Shown here one piece after another: positions 35,370 to 47,888 of a stretch of DNA of 64,000 bases. The DNA is taken from the NCBI GenBank assembly GCA_030737875.1, contig CM060909.1, positions 32,167,159-32,231,158 on the forward strand, in the 5' to 3' direction. The position numbers and the translations under genes are program-made. Every line of letters starts with the position of its first letter. The stretch's first letter is position 1. The stretch comes from Allium sativum. Its lineage: Eukaryota > Streptophyta > Magnoliopsida > Asparagales > Amaryllidaceae. A model generated the notes under the pieces. That model was not told the origin of the DNA and ran no database searches. It was given only the letters and a program-made list of their open reading frames with translations.

Positions 35370-37330
35370 CAAACCCACAAGGTCGACCTGGGGGTCGACC
35401 CTAGGGTCGACCTGCCAGGCCAGGTCGACCTGGGAGTCGACCTAGGTGTCGACCTACCCAGGCAGGTCGACTCTAGAGTCGACCTGGGGGTCGACTGGGG
35501 AGTCAACCTGGCCCCTGAGCCAGGTCGAACCCAGCCCACCCTGGCTGGCCTAGTCTGTGTTTGGTCGATTTTATGAGCCTTACCTTGTCACTAGGGCTAG
35601 GTGTCAGCTCCTGGTTGGTCTCTCTTTTGAGCGAACGGCTATTATTGAACCAAGCTTCATCGACGGTCTAAATCGACTCACAAACTCTATAAAAAGGACC
35701 TAAGACTAACCCTAATTCACTTAAACTAAAATGGAGATGAGACCGTCATGCTGCTGAGGAGAGACTGAGGATAGCCGTCAGAAATAGAGAGACAATTAGG
35801 GGATAAATCAAAAGCTTAAAGCAACGTTAATCAAATTAAAGCAACGCCTACAACAAAGGATAGCATCTCCAAATTCAGAATTCAGATTCCTGAATTGAAG
35901 ATTCGTCATACGTTGTAAGTAGAGTGCTATTCCGATGTGAATTAAATAATTGTGTTGATTTGTGTAAAGTAAGAAATGGAATTGTGGCGATAATAATCTA
36001 TTATTTATATGTTGCTTTGATGCTAAACGATTTGGGAATATTATGGTATACGATTGGATATTCGCAAGTACGTGATTTGTGTTGGAAGTTAACAACGAAA
36101 TGGAATTGTGGCGATAATAACCTATATTTGTATGTTATTTTGATTCTAAACGATTTGGCAATGCTATGGTGTACGATTGGATTCATACAAGTATATGGTT
36201 TATGTTGACAACCACATGTTGTGGAATTTTAATTGGGATTCATGCAAACATATGATTCATATTGAAAACTACATGTTTATGGTAGTTATTTACAACACCC
36301 ATTTGATAATTACAAGTATATGATTCATGTTGAAAATAACAACTATATGTTGTAATAGTTTATTTGAAATTCATGCAAGTATATGATTTATTGTTATGCC
36401 AACATGATGTATAATTTTATGGTCATCTTTAGTGTAATTTGATCCACTTAAGTATTATGATTCATATGAAGGTTATGTTGGAATTGGCATCATAGTTCAA
36501 GTATAAAAATCATGATTTTATGATAGTGACAAAAGCAAGCGTCTTTGTAAGCTTGTATTAATTTTATGAACATGACTAAACTATGTTTGCTATTATGCCT
36601 AGTTGGAAACATGGTTTTAGGCTTATGTTGTTATCATAATCATATGATAATATATTTGACACATAAGTTACGTTAGAATTACACTAGAATTACTTACAAG
36701 TTACATAGATAAGATAAAAACCATGATTATATGAATAGTAGGATTCTTGTTCAATTATGTTTATGCCATGACTATATGAATAGAAGGACTCATGTTCAAT
36801 TATGATTATGCCATAATTATATGATTAGAATGGTTCATGTTTAAGTACTATTTATGCCATGACTACATGAATAGAATGATTCATGTTTTGTTTATACCAT
36901 GATTATGTGAATAGAATGATTTATGTTTAAGTATTGCTTATATTATATGTTGTTACAATTGCAAGTTCACATGTGCCTACCTTATGTTAATTGAACCGTT
37001 ATGTTGCAAGTTCATGCGTTCACACTCCCCTTTTTATGTTACCTTATAAACACCATGTTATAAGCCTCCCCTTTTCATATGGCTAAATTGGGTTTAAGTG
37101 TAACCCAACACACCTTACATTGGAGCGAACGTATAAAACGGGGGTAATGACGTTTGGGCTAAAATATAGAACATATGTGTTGGCATGTTTGACGCATGCC
37201 AACAACTTTGAAAAACAATTAAGTGGCATAAATAAATCTTAATCAATAAAGATGAATTTGAATAATGGTCCGCAAATATTTACATATAAAAAGAAAAGAG
37301 ACAAAATATGTAAATGTAGAAAATACGATG

Positions 37331-37541
37331 TGTTTAACCCGAGGTTGGATTGAGTTGTGATGTAAACCTGCCCGGAACCGCCCGGCTGTCCAGTAGTCAC
37401 AACAATACCTATCCAATGTGGGTGGTTAAACATGGTGCCCAATAAGGACCTGAGGTTAGACTGAGTTGTGGCATAAGACTTCCCGGACCCAACCGGCAAC
37501 AGGCATCCACAACAATACCTGTCTAATGTGAGAGGTTGAGG
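37331..37541 (+). ncRNA. Twin RNA hairpins in gypsy-1 3' LTR
   Basis: Copy of 29046-29255. Unit 2 has the perfect GTTGTGG / CCACAAC stem that is damaged in the 5' LTR. Linker reads atgtgggtgg in unit 1. Confidence 0.6.
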
Positions 37542-38680
37542 CTTTAATAAGACAATTAAGGCTGAGTCAGGATTGATAGGATTAAGTAAAATATATTAAT
37601 ACTTAATCAAAATGGAACATGCTAAACTAAACAGATTGATTGGGGGTTAGGTTCATAAAATACTTAACCAACTTAGCATGTTGGCTAGAAATAGAAAACC
37701 TAGTAGCGGGGGACCCTTTTCAGCAATAACCCTACAAGGCGTATCATGATACCCTGAAACTAGGCAGGGTGGGGCACGATTACTGGGCTGACTGTAAGAG
37801 GTCAAATCGACGGCGGTGGTGCAGCAGTGTTGGTTCTAACGGGGTGCGGGCGTGCACACACTCCGGTGCAGAAAAATAAGGCACTAGGCACCAGTAGCAT
37901 ACCTGTGCATTCTAGGATTGTGTCGGGCCGCCACCATGGGACTTGATACACCCCATGGTGGGACCAGCATAGGTAACTACAACATCGGGGGTCGTAAGAC
38001 ACATGTAACTATGCGAGTAGGAACCGATCATCAAAAAGAAAATGGATAACTTCACCCTGATTATGGGGTGCCTGTTGGGAACTAGTTTATATGGGTATAG
38101 AGATTAATATGGGGTACGATAGTATATTCGACCCTAGACAACTTAACTAAGTTTATGGTGCTTTCCCATTTCTAGTTTATACTTATCATACCCAGTTCTT
38201 TATTCATAGACTGAATAGTCCTAGACTTACTCAGGCTTTTATGTCTGACTCTACTTTTCTTTCATCTTCTTTTCTTCCGTTTCCCCCCCAGGTCCACAGG
38301 GAGGGAATACCGCAGCTTGACCAGCCTTCATATCCAGCTTGAAGAGAAAGAATGTATTGCTTGGATCTTTTCGTTTTCGGACTATGGCTTTGGACAGCAA
38401 TTATGGGACTTTTGCAGTTTATTTATGTTTTCTTTATGCTTCTTTAAATAATGCAATCAAGACAGTTATGAAGATGTTATGTTTTTGGAAAGTATTGTAA
38501 GACAATTATGGTACGGTTGGTGTAACACGTATTTTAATGAAATAAAAGTTGTTGTTTTCCGCTGTTCAAAAATATCTGTTATTATATCTGTCTTGTATAT
38601 CTGTGATTTATACTTATAAACCTCCACCAAAATTAGGGCATTCCCTTTGAGAGTGACCCTAACGGAGGTGGGGTGTTTCA

Positions 38681-38685
38681 GGATA
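38681..38685. repeat. Target-site duplication of gypsy-1, right copy
   Basis: GGATA, matching 26780-26784. Confidence 0.95.
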
Positions 38686-39565
38686 GCAGTAGATCCCGCA
38701 AAGGTAGTTACTGTTCAAGATTGGCAGATCCCAAAGAATGCAACAAAGATTGTGATGATGCTTTCAGGCGATTGAAGAGGGCTATGACAACAGCCCCAGT
38801 CTCGACCTTGCCCGATGGGAACAAAGTGTTCACAGTATACACTGATGCATGTGGTACAGGGCTTGGTGCGGTTCTGATGCAAGAGGGAAGGGTAGTGTGT
38901 CTTGGAGGTAGACAACTAAGAGTTCACGAAAAGAACTACCCTACCCATGTTTTGGAATTAGCTGCTATAGTAATGCGCTTAAGACATGGCGTAAGTATTT
39001 GCTTGAAGAGAGGTTCGAGTACATGGACCATGAGTTGCACAAGTATCTATTCTTGCAGAAGGTTCTCAAATTGAGGCAGTAGAGATAGGCTTCTACTTGG
39101 ACCTGAGACGATTGAAGAAACTTCAAAAAGATTGATCTTATCCGCAGGCGCATGAAGGCCACTCAGGACTGGTAGAAGTCACAAAGAAAGGACCGATATT
39201 GAGTTTGAGGTAGGAAACATGGTTTCATCAAGGTATCACCTCAGAGGGATGTGATTCGTTTGGGATCTGTAGGGAATCTTGCACCAAGTTTTTTAGGACA
39301 ATTTCCCATAATGGAAAAAATAGGTCAAATGGCTTATAGGGTAAAGCTACTAGAGAAATTAGTGGATGTTCATCTGTGGAGGAGTTTGCATGAAACAACA
39401 GAAGTAGTTGATCTGAGTATGCTTGAGGAAGTAAAGGTGGAATGGGAGGCAACATTTAGACGAGTTCCTATCCGTATTCTTAGATCAGAGGTTAAGAAGC
39501 TACACAACCAAGAGGTCAAGTTGATGAATGTTCAATGGGGAAATAACCATGAGGAGGCAACTTGA
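38686..39565 (+). pseudogene. gypsy-2 pol, 3' part (RNase H and chromodomain remnants)
   Basis: Continues the frame interrupted at 26784 (codons for [13 protein letters not shown]). RNase H is recognisable at 38760-38980 ([32 protein letters not shown]). Integrase zinc finger and catalytic core are deleted: sequence jumps near 39080-39180 to the integrase C-terminal region (39251-39390, NLAPSFLGQFPIMEKIGQMAYR) and the chromodomain (39460-39565, VKKLHNQEVKLMNVQWG). It aligns well with gypsy-1 34120-34490. A terminal frame shift and a stop end it at 39565. Confidence 0.85.
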
Positions 39566-40212
39566 GAGACAAAAGACAAGATTTGCGCTCTGTACCCTTT
39601 TCTTTTCAAGGGTGTGTTCTTAACTTCTTTTCTAAAGCTTTTTATTCATACTTGTTTCTATCATTTGTTTGTATCCTATCGATCGAATCTTCGACTTTTA
39701 GGTGGGGAACCCATGGATGTAAACATGTGTTTGAGACATGTTATGTTTGATGGATGCAAGTGGATGCAAGTGTTTGCTAGTGGTTGCTTGTGGATGCATA
39801 TACACACACATTAGACACTAGATCGGCTCAATCACTCTCATACTGCATATGGGTGCGTGTGCATATTTTTCTTCTTTTAATAGGTGAAAGTTGGTGTATC
39901 ATCATATGGATGTTGCATTTGAATGGATGATTGTGCACGCATATAGCCTTTACATGGTATATTAGGATTATTTGCATACAAGTTGGATTCATGGCAACAA
40001 TATACATTGCATTAAGTAGGTCGATTGAATCAGTAGACCGCCTAATCTTCCGCATTAGCATAGGGACTTATACATACACCTTTGCATATGTTCATATATG
40101 AATTAGAAATCTTTTAAGGACAATGGATTCCTGTGATTGGTGGATGAGTAGATGGATGTTGGATGTTAGCATATACATTCTTCTTAACTTAGAGATTTCG
40201 GGGATGAAATCC
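39566..40212 (+). other. 3' untranslated region of gypsy-2
   Basis: Non-coding, related to the gypsy-1 3' region (shared gtaaacatgtgtttgagacatgtta and aatcagtagaccgcct blocks). Confidence 0.7.
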
Positions 40213-40228
40213 TTTAAGTAGGGGAGAA
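40213..40228 (+). promoter_or_regulatory. Polypurine tract of gypsy-2
   Basis: tttaagtaggggagaa directly before TGTAACACC; preceded by atttcggggatgaaat. Confidence 0.85.
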
Positions 40229-40484
40229 TGTAACACCCCGTAATTTTATAACACTAAAGATGATAAACTAAAGAATACTTAATTAAATATTCAAAATTAA
40301 GTGAAACGGATTACGCCATTGCGTTCGTATCGGAATTCTGGTCAAAATAGACACCTGGTTTGCGTAAAACGGACATCGTATGAACAAGATATTAAGGTTT
40401 CAAGTTTATGCATATATAAGCTAATTATATATAAATAAACCTTTCCAAAAATTAAAAATATTTCAAAATGAAGAAGCGGGAGGG

Positions 40485-40502
40485 GGCGGGAAAATTCCCG
40501 CT
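40485..40502 (+). promoter_or_regulatory. Inverted pair of E2F-like sites, gypsy-2 3' LTR
   Basis: GGCGGGAAAATTCCCGCT; the 16-base core is identical to the gypsy-1 dyad although the surrounding LTR is diverged. An extra gcgggagg lies just upstream. Confidence 0.55.
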
Positions 40503-40507
40503 ATGGG

Positions 40508-40576
40508 TGTCGACCCATGGGTCGACCCCATCAATGGGGTGTCGACCCCTGGGTCGACATACCAAGGGGGGTCGAC
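40508..40576. repeat. GTCGAC array, gypsy-2 3' LTR
   Basis: GTCGAC sites in gtgtcgacccatgggtcgacccc-type units, then two more groups before cctcatacgg. The sequences between the hexamers differ from gypsy-1. Confidence 0.75.
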
Positions 40577-41552
40577 CCTCATACGGATCTGGGCAGATTC
40601 CTACTTCTGAACGTGGACTGATTTCTGTGCAAGATTCGTCGGCTGATGGTTATAAGTAAGACCCTATACCCATTGTTATATTCATATAAATCAATGGCGG
40701 CGGTGATATGCTGCTCCAACTCAGATTAAATTAGCCTTTTCTTTAGCAATGACGATTCATACGTATTCAAAGATCGCTGATTCAACATCAACACGCTTTC
40801 CTCAGTTTTCTTAGATCCATTCTCTGTGAGTCTACATTATTTTTAGATATGAATACTCAAAAGTTAATCTTGACATGTTATGAATTGGATCTAAGCCTAT
40901 GACTAATTGAATCATATTAGATCTTCCATAACCTGAGTATCTATGTTATTTTGACATGACTATGAACTGGATCTAAGCCTATGCCTATTTATCATGTCAG
41001 ATCTGCCATTATTTGTACATCAAACTCAATGATTAGATCTCATCATGCCTATTTATGATCGTGACACTATGCCTAATCAGTTCTATTATCACATGTTCAT
41101 CAGATCTGTTCCTTTATGCCTATCTTGTCATTATGCCCAATTTTGTCACTATATGTTTATTAGTTGCTATGCTTATTCCTGCCATCATATGCCAATCTTG
41201 TTATTATGTTTATTTTTGTTCTCTTCCCTTCTTCTTTTCCCTTTTTATTTTATAGCCAGCCTACCTTCGAGCCTAGGCATACCGCTGAAATATGCGAACA
41301 CATGAAATTGGGAACGAGGGGAAAACATTAGAATTGGGGCAAAAATTGTATTGGGAAATTTAGGCATAACTTGAATTAAGCACATGAATATGGACTTGGG
41401 GCACAAACCAAACCGTGATTAAAGATTTAATTTTGGGGCATATCGTGCATGATGATTATGATTTGAATAAGAGGCATGAAAACCTACAATGAAATAGGGA
41501 TAATTGTTAAAGATTGAAATGCCTAGAATTACCGTAATTAGAAACTGTAACC

Positions 41553-41777
41553 GCGCTTAGACACGAGGTTAGATTACACTTGTGGTAGAAGTCTGCCCGG
41601 ACACACCTGACATATCCAGCGACCACAAGTGGTGAATCTAATGTGAGGGTTCTAAGTGCATAAACATGTAACGGGCTAAGACATGAGGTTAAGTCCGACT
41701 TGTGGAGGAAGTCTGCCCGGACCCACCCGGCATATCCAACATCCACAAGTTGTAGGCTTAATGTTGGAGGTCTTGCG
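41553..41777 (+). ncRNA. Twin RNA hairpins in gypsy-2 3' LTR
   Basis: Copy of 23341-23555. Unit 1 keeps TTAGATT/AATCTAA and ACTTGTGGT/ACCACAAGT. Unit 2 outer stem reads AAGAC/GTCTT, perfect here, and its middle stem TTAAG..CC/GG..CTTAA has changed on both sides relative to the 5' LTR. Confidence 0.6.
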
Positions 41778-43123
41778 CATTATAACCATAAATGAATAAA
41801 TGGTAAAGAACTGGAATACTTAACCTGTTTGAATCTATAGGGATTACATGAACATGTTAACTTGAGTAGGGATTAATAAAACTTTCTTGAAACATTAGGA
41901 GGATTAAGTATATCTTGGGGTGGCTGGTAATATTTATATATAGGCCCACAAACTTAACCTGTTGGGGTTGTGCAATCTTGTTACACTGGTAGGGCATAAC
42001 CTGTGGAAATCCTAGTAGTGGGGATGCAAGTCTAGGGGGAAGCTTGTATCATCTTGTGTGTGGGACCCGGTAACCCATATATAGGTATCAAACGAGTACC
42101 CCGAACTAGGTCGGAGTCGAGGCACGCTTACTAGGCTGATTGTAAAAGACCCCAAAGAGGGGACAGTGTTTGACGGCGCATTCCATCGGGATCATGTGCG
42201 TGCATGGGCCCGCTTGTTCGGGAAAATAAGACGTTGTGACATCAGTAGAAATGGTTGTGCACATCCTTAAAACGAAGGGTTACCACTTTAATAAATGATA
42301 CATCCTACTGTGGGGCCAGTACCGGGTATCTACGGAGTTAGGAGCCGATCGATAGGGGTAGTAATTAGGGTACATCTAGACTTTGGCATGTTTAGGAACC
42401 TGTTATTATCCTTAGGGTTAACTCCGGTATGTTCGGTTGGGCTGCCTATTAATTGTATGGGGTTAAACCTCTCACTAGAAGTACGCCTAAGTCTACCATC
42501 TTGTTGGGGAACATCTTGTTCTAGTTATACTTGTATTGGTGCCGAGAAAGAAAAGTGTTAGGGAAGCGCGATTTATTCCATCCTGTTTACCTTGTGATAC
42601 CTCTCTTATATGATGTTATCTCTCTTATCCAGTTTATATGACTATTAAGATACTTTTACTTATTTGTATGCTAAAAGTAACTAGACTCGCCAGACTTTAA
42701 GTCTGGCCTATTTTGTTTCCTCTTCATTCTCTTCCGTTCCCCCCATTTTCTTAGGGTGGGAACACTCAAGCTTGATCAGAATTCTGCTTCCATCCTGCTT
42801 GTAGCTGCTTAGATGTACTGCTTGATTTCATACATTTTCTACTATGGCTATGCTTTTGGGGATTATGCTCTTTTCATGTTTATTGTACTCTGATGATTTA
42901 GTAGAAGACAGAAATTTTAAGTTGATGTACTGGGTTATATGTATTTTACACTCATGATGTAACTTTGTTATGAACCACGATGTTTTCTGCTTAATAAAGT
43001 TTTAAATTCCGGTGTTTATTTTATACTTGTCTTGTAATATTTCTGTTTCTATTTACCTATAATGCTTTACGAAACTTAACTCATTCTCTTAATGAGTGAC
43101 ATTAACGGACGTGGGGTGTCACA

Positions 43124-43840
43124 CTTTTTGATCAACGTCAAATTGTTTTATAACATGGAAGACGGATTGGAAGTAATACCGGATGAAACCTCTAGCGAGG
43201 ATGCCGCTCTATAGGAAAAACATGCAAAGTGCAAAGAGGATGATTTTCTGTGCAGAGGGCATATTCTGAATGCATTGTCTACTTCGGTCTACAACTCTCA
43301 TAGGACCTCGGAAACTGCAAAGGATCTCTAGACTGCATTCGAGAGCAAGTATCGCATATCTGAGGCAAGTAATAATAAATTTCTTATTTGTAATTTTACG
43401 GATTTCAAAATGGTCGCCAACAAGTCCATAGTTGGACAAGTTAGTGAAATTCTACTGTTGGTGAATCAACTTAAAGATGCGGGTATTGTTCTCCCTGAAT
43501 CTTTTGTTGGAAGAGTTATTATTTCGAGACTCCTGAATTCTTAGAATGATTATAAGAAAAAATTAAAAACATGAGGAAACGAATTATAATTTAGACAGTT
43601 TACAGCATCATCTTCGTATTGAAGAGGATTCTCGTAAACGTGACCTAGATGATTATCCGCAATGTAAGCCTCAGGCTAAGGAAAATAATGTTGAAATTAC
43701 TGACAAATTGAAGCCTAAGAATGGGACACGGTTTAAGAAGAATAATAATTCCAAGAATAAAAAGAAGGGTGCATGTTAGTATTGTAAAAAACCTACCAGT
43801 ATGTCCGAGACTGTTGTCTTCGGAAAAAACAACATAAAGA
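43124..43840 (+). pseudogene. Ty1/copia(+) gag remnant
   Basis: From about 43157 the plus strand encodes gag-like sequence (MEDGLEVIPDETSSEDAAL, ILNALSTSVYN, ESKYRISEASNNKFL, VSEILLLVNQLKDAGIVLPE), a typical copia UBN2-type capsid protein, broken by several stop codons (for example near 43213, 43329 and 43541). The zinc knuckle region (43770-43800) starts CXYCKKP but is damaged. The beginning of gag and the 5' LTR are cut off at 43123 by gypsy-2. Confidence 0.8.
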
Positions 43841-44312
43841 AAATGTGGTCGACGAAAAGCTTGTGGCTGTTGTGCAAGAAGAGAACTCCATTAGTGGCAT
43901 TGATAATGTTTGGTGGCTCAATACTGGAGCAACCATTCATGTTTGCAAAGACTGTAATCTGTTCAAGACTTACGAACAGAATAATGGAGAATCTACTGAA
44001 TTTACTGGCGCAAACAAAGTTACAAGCAAAGTTCTAGGAAAAGGCACAATTGAACTTACATTCACCTCTGGGAAAGTTCTTACATTAGTCAATGTATTTT
44101 ATGTATCTGATATGTGTAATAATTTGGTTTCGGGATACCTTCTTAACAAAGGAGGATTCAAGATGGTGTATGAGTCTGATAAGTTAGTGTTGTCCAAGAA
44201 CAGCAAATTTATTGGACAAGGATATCCTTGTAACGTCATGATTAAGTTGAATCTAGTAAAGAAATCTCTGCTTATATTGTTGATTCTGTTAATTTATGGC
44301 TTGGTAGATTAG
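43841..44312 (+). pseudogene. Ty1/copia(+) protease and GAG-pre-integrase region
   Basis: The protease active-site segment reads WWLNTGATIHVC where copia elements have WxxDSGAT: the catalytic Asp is Asn, so the enzyme is dead. Downstream GKGTIELTFTSGKVLTLVNVFYVSDMCNNLVSGYLLNKGGFKM is the usual protease C-terminal half. The frame ends at 44312 inside the GAG-pre-integrase segment (WLGRLGHID), where a stop replaces an expected residue. Confidence 0.88.
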
Positions 44313-45476
44313 GACATATTGATTAGAAGTCTCTTAGAAATATGCGTAAACTAGGATTGATTTCTGATTGTAAATTCGATTCCATCTCTAATTGTGAAAT
44401 TTGTGTTCAAGCTAAAATACATCAGAAATACTTTAAATATGTAGAAAGGAAAACTAGTTTTCTTGATTTGGTATATAATGATTTACAAAGCAGAAGTCGA
44501 AACACAATCCGGAGTTAAGATTAAAGTGTTACATTCAGATCATGGTGGTGAATATTTGTCAAATGAATTTACTTTGTTTTGCAAACAAAATGGTATAATT
44601 CACCAATGTACCGCTCCATATACACCACAACAAAATGGTTTCGCTAAGAGGAAAAATAGAACTTTAGTAGAAATGGTTAACGCCGTGTTCTTAAGCTTTA
44701 ATTTACCTAATAACCTATGGGGTAATGCTATGTTATCTGCATGTTACATTTTAAATAGAGTACCACTTAAAAAGAATAATATTTCCCCTTATGAATTATG
44801 GTTTAATAGAAAACCTAACCTTACTAGACTTAAAGTTTGGGGTTGCTTAGCGTATGTTAGGAAACTTGACCCCAAACGACCCAAGTTAGAAAATAGGGCA
44901 TTTAAGTGTATTTTCATAGGATATTCTCTTAATAGTATAACTTATAGGATCCTTATTCTTGACACCTTAGAAGTTATAGAGTCTATTGATGTAGAATTCT
45001 TTGAAAATCAAACTACTGAGAATCCATTGACATCATCTAGTTTGGAACCAACTGTGACTAATGATATTAATGACGATGATTATGCTCCTGCTCCAAACAG
45101 CAAGAAAGTGTCAGTAACAGATAATAGCACTGAATACATGAGAAGTAAAAGTGCGAGAATAGAGATGGACCATGGCCCTGACTTCATAACATATCTCGTA
45201 ATAGGCAATAAGGACGAAGTCCTTAATGTGACAAGATATGTAATAAACATTGATGATGACCCCAAAATTTATTCTAAGGCTATGATTTCCAGAGACTCTA
45301 ATTTCTGGAATGAAGTTATCAATGATGAAATGAATTCCATAATGTTAAACCAGACTTGGGTTATATCTGATTTAACTCCTAGTGCTAAACTTATAGGATG
45401 TAAATGGATATTCAAGAAAAAGTCGAATACAAATGGATCCATTGATAAGTTTAAAGCCAGATTAGTTGCTAAGTGA
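44313..45476 (+). pseudogene. Ty1/copia(+) integrase and start of RT
   Basis: After the pre-integrase remnant (CEICVQAKIHQKYF, 44395-44440) about 60 residues containing the first catalytic Asp of integrase are deleted. From 44463 the frame has HSDHGGEYLSNEF (second Asp) and NGFAKRKNRTLVEM, where the third catalytic residue, normally Glu in AERKN, is Lys. The integrase C-terminal GYSLNSITYRI region follows, and RT begins at about 45320 (MNSIMLNQTWVISDL, GCKWIFKKKSN, KFKARLVAK) ending in a TGA at 45474-45476 where the family has Gly or a similar residue. Confidence 0.9.
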
Positions 45477-46172
45477 TATAAACAAAAATTAGAAGTAGAT
45501 TATTTTGATACATATGCTCCAGTTGATCGTGTATCTTCCATTCGCTATTTAGTAGCACTTGCATCAATTCATAATTTGGTCATACATCAACTGGATGTAA
45601 AGACAACTTTTCTAAATGGAGATTTAGAAGAAGAGATATACATGGAATAATCTGAAGGTTTTATAACCGCAGGCCAAGAAAAAAGTTTGTAAATTAGTCA
45701 AATCTCTTTATGGCCTGAAGCAAGTTCCCAGGCAATGGCATGAGAAGTTTGTAAATTTGCACTGTCACATGGATTCATTGTTAATTATGCAGATAAATGT
45801 ATTTATAACAATTCGGATAACAATGGTTATGTTATTGTAAGTTTATACGTTGATGACATGCTAATATTTGGTTCCAATATATCATGTGTGAATGAAACTA
45901 AGAAGTTTATATCTTCTAAATTTGATATGAAAGATCTAATAGAGGATGATGTAATTTTAGGAATGATAATCATTAGGAAAGTGGGGGAGTTATTACTAAC
46001 CCAATCTCATTACAATGAGAAGTTTCCAAAGAAGTATGGTCATTATGATGACAAACCAGCACCAACTCCTTTGGATACAAATATTTACATAAAAAAGAAC
46101 ACTAGACGTACCATTTCTCAACTAGATTATTCTAGTGTATCGGGAGTCTTATGTATTTATGCACTGAACTAG
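45477..46172 (+). pseudogene. Ty1/copia(+) reverse transcriptase, central and C-terminal part
   Basis: The frame continues with FDTYAPVDRVSSIRYLVALAS, then QLDVKTTFLNGDLEEEIYME and a stop at 45648-45650. After a frameshift near 45700 the catalytic YVDDMLIFGSN is intact (45847-45880), followed by FDMKDLIEDDVILGM. The DVKT change affects the position usually DVKTAFLNG. Multiple lesions make it non-functional. Confidence 0.9.
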
Positions 46173-46799
46173 ACCGGACATCGCACATGCTACAAGCTTG
46201 TTGTGTTAATTTACGAGTAACCCAGGTTTCGAACACTGGAAAGCAATTTCCAGAGTTTTAGCTTATTTGAAGGGAACTGTAAACCATGGTTTATCTTATA
46301 AAGAATATCCTGCTGTAATAGAAGGATATAGTGATGCAACATGGAACAATGTAGAATCCAAATCCAAATCTACGACTGGATGGATATTTACATTAGGAGG
46401 CGCTACTGTATCTTGGGCTTCCAAGAAGCGACCTGTATATCTGATTCAACTATGTTATCAGAATTGATTGCATTAGCAGATGCATATAAGGAAGTGGAAT
46501 GGCTTAGGAATTTGTTAATGCAAAACCCATTGTGGAAGAAGCCATCTCCAACAGTCTTGATTAATTGTGATAATCAAGCGACGATATATAATGTCTCCAA
46601 TAAGACATATAATCGAAAGTCTAGACCTGTGAGTCTAAGGAGTCCAATGGTAAGACAATTACTCAAAATTGGAGTTATAACTGTTGACTACATAGAAACA
46701 AAGAAAAACTTGGCTGACCCACTTACAAAAGGTCTTCCAAAGGCAATGATTTCTTTAAAGTCAAAAGAAATGGGACTAAGGTCTGTGAATGAAGATTGA
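46173..46799 (+). pseudogene. Ty1/copia(+) RNase H
   Basis: YSDATWNNVESKSKSTTGWIF at about 46327-46390 is the RNase H start (first Asp within YSDA). A frameshift near 46435 moves to the frame with SELIALADAYKEVEWLRNLL, INCDNQATIYN and TKKNLADPLTKGLP, the normal end of copia pol. The stop at 46797-46799 appears to be the natural one. Confidence 0.9.
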
Positions 46800-47390
46800 T
46801 CATCCTTAACAGTAACTAACTTGTGTCTTGAAAAGGGTAGAAAAAGTTCAATGGGTACCAACAAGTTAAGAGTATGATTATGGAACACTAAATCAATAAT
46901 CCAATAATGCCTAGTGTTGGATTCTGCGTGAACAAAGGATGGATATATCTCCTTAATAAGTCTAGAAACCTGAAAAGGTATATCACAGAAACACCTTAAT
47001 GGACTTACCTATATGAGTATCGAAATCAGGCCATTTCCTAGGAAAGTAAGACCACTTTCTAAGGAATACTCATGAAGCAGGATTAAAGCACATGGCTATT
47101 AACATGTTGAGCAATACAGAACACTATAACTAAGGAAATCATCATATGTGATTGATCCGGTTTTATCATTAAGGGATACTTGGTTCAAGATTCGTTCACC
47201 ATAGAATCTCGATAGCACTTTGAATGGTTTACATTAAGTAAAGGTTCAAATCCAAAAGATACCTTTTATTTATGTATTGTTTCCACAACGATGCAAAACT
47301 TGATATTAGAAATACATAGGCATGATCCCACTTGGTTATGTAGGAAGTCACACAAGTGTTTCGGTCATCCATATTATTTATTTTATTTTG
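46800..47390 (+). other. 3' untranslated region of copia(+)
   Basis: About 600 bases without an open frame between the end of pol and the purine tract. Confidence 0.7.
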
Positions 47391-47405
47391 AAAATTAGGG
47401 GAGAT
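47391..47405 (+). promoter_or_regulatory. Polypurine tract of copia(+)
   Basis: aaaattaggggagat next to TGTTGTAAATTTTC; similar to the gtgggagattgttg junction of many plant copia elements. Confidence 0.65.
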
Positions 47406-47888
47406 TGTTGTAAATTTTCAAATTACTTTGGGATTTGGGGTTTTGAAGAAGGAAGAAGGAATGAGAATATGTCTTTGTCCGACGTCATGAAATAAACAAA
47501 GGCTTGCCTCTCTGTATATAAAGGCTTGATGTATCATATCAAAAGATAGAAGAGAAGGAAGAGATAAGGAAATACATGAACATGACATTTATATTGATAT
47601 TTAAAAGGATAAAAGATGGGCCTTGGGGCTCTAGGATTCTCGTGATCAGTTGGGCCTCAGAATGCCAATGGGCTGAATCGTTGTATTTTTTAATTACGGC
47701 GTGTGCATTTGAATTCAAAACGCTTTGAAGCGTCGCAAATCTGAAGAGGCGCATCTATTTGAATTCGAATAGAAATGACTATTGCAAATTAACAGTTGCG
47801 CTGTTTGATCAAAAGACACCTCTTCACTTCTATAAATATCGACGACCAGAAGAGTTCTGCAACATCTTCTACTTTTAAAAACTGCAAC
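47406..47888 (+). mobile_element. copia(+) 3' LTR, first part
   Basis: Begins TGTTGTAAATTTTC. It holds TATA-like boxes at 47515 (tgtatataaag) and 47831 (ctataaatat). It is interrupted at 47888 by a solo LTR and continues at 50940; the final end is cut by the chromovirus at 51101. Confidence 0.7.
47884..47888. repeat. Probable target duplication of the solo LTR, left copy
   Basis: gcaac; the right copy is gctac (50935-50939), differing at one base. Confidence 0.55.

Larger units (their letters stand above)
35120..38680 (+). mobile_element. gypsy-1 3' LTR (3.56 kb)
   Basis: TGTAACACC...GGTGTTTCA, then the target duplication GGATA. It carries the same modules as the 5' LTR: dyad 35352-35369, GTCGAC array from 35382 with nine sites and one decayed to gtcaac, TATA 35688-35697, the 45-bp repeat from about 36720, twin hairpins 37331-37541, candidate intron 37794-38291. 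Confidence 0.95.
40229..43123 (+). mobile_element. gypsy-2 3' LTR (2.9 kb)
   Basis: TGTAACACC...GTGTCACA. The last 2465 bases match the 5' LTR 22453-24917. The first 430 bases, unique in the window, hold the conserved GCCATTGCGTTCGT block (40313), the E2F-like dyad (40485-40502) and a short GTCGAC array (about 40508-40576). The next five bases (ctttt) are the expected right target duplication; the left one is out of view. It lies against copia(+) coding sequence, so gypsy-2 inserted into copia(+). Confidence 0.92.
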
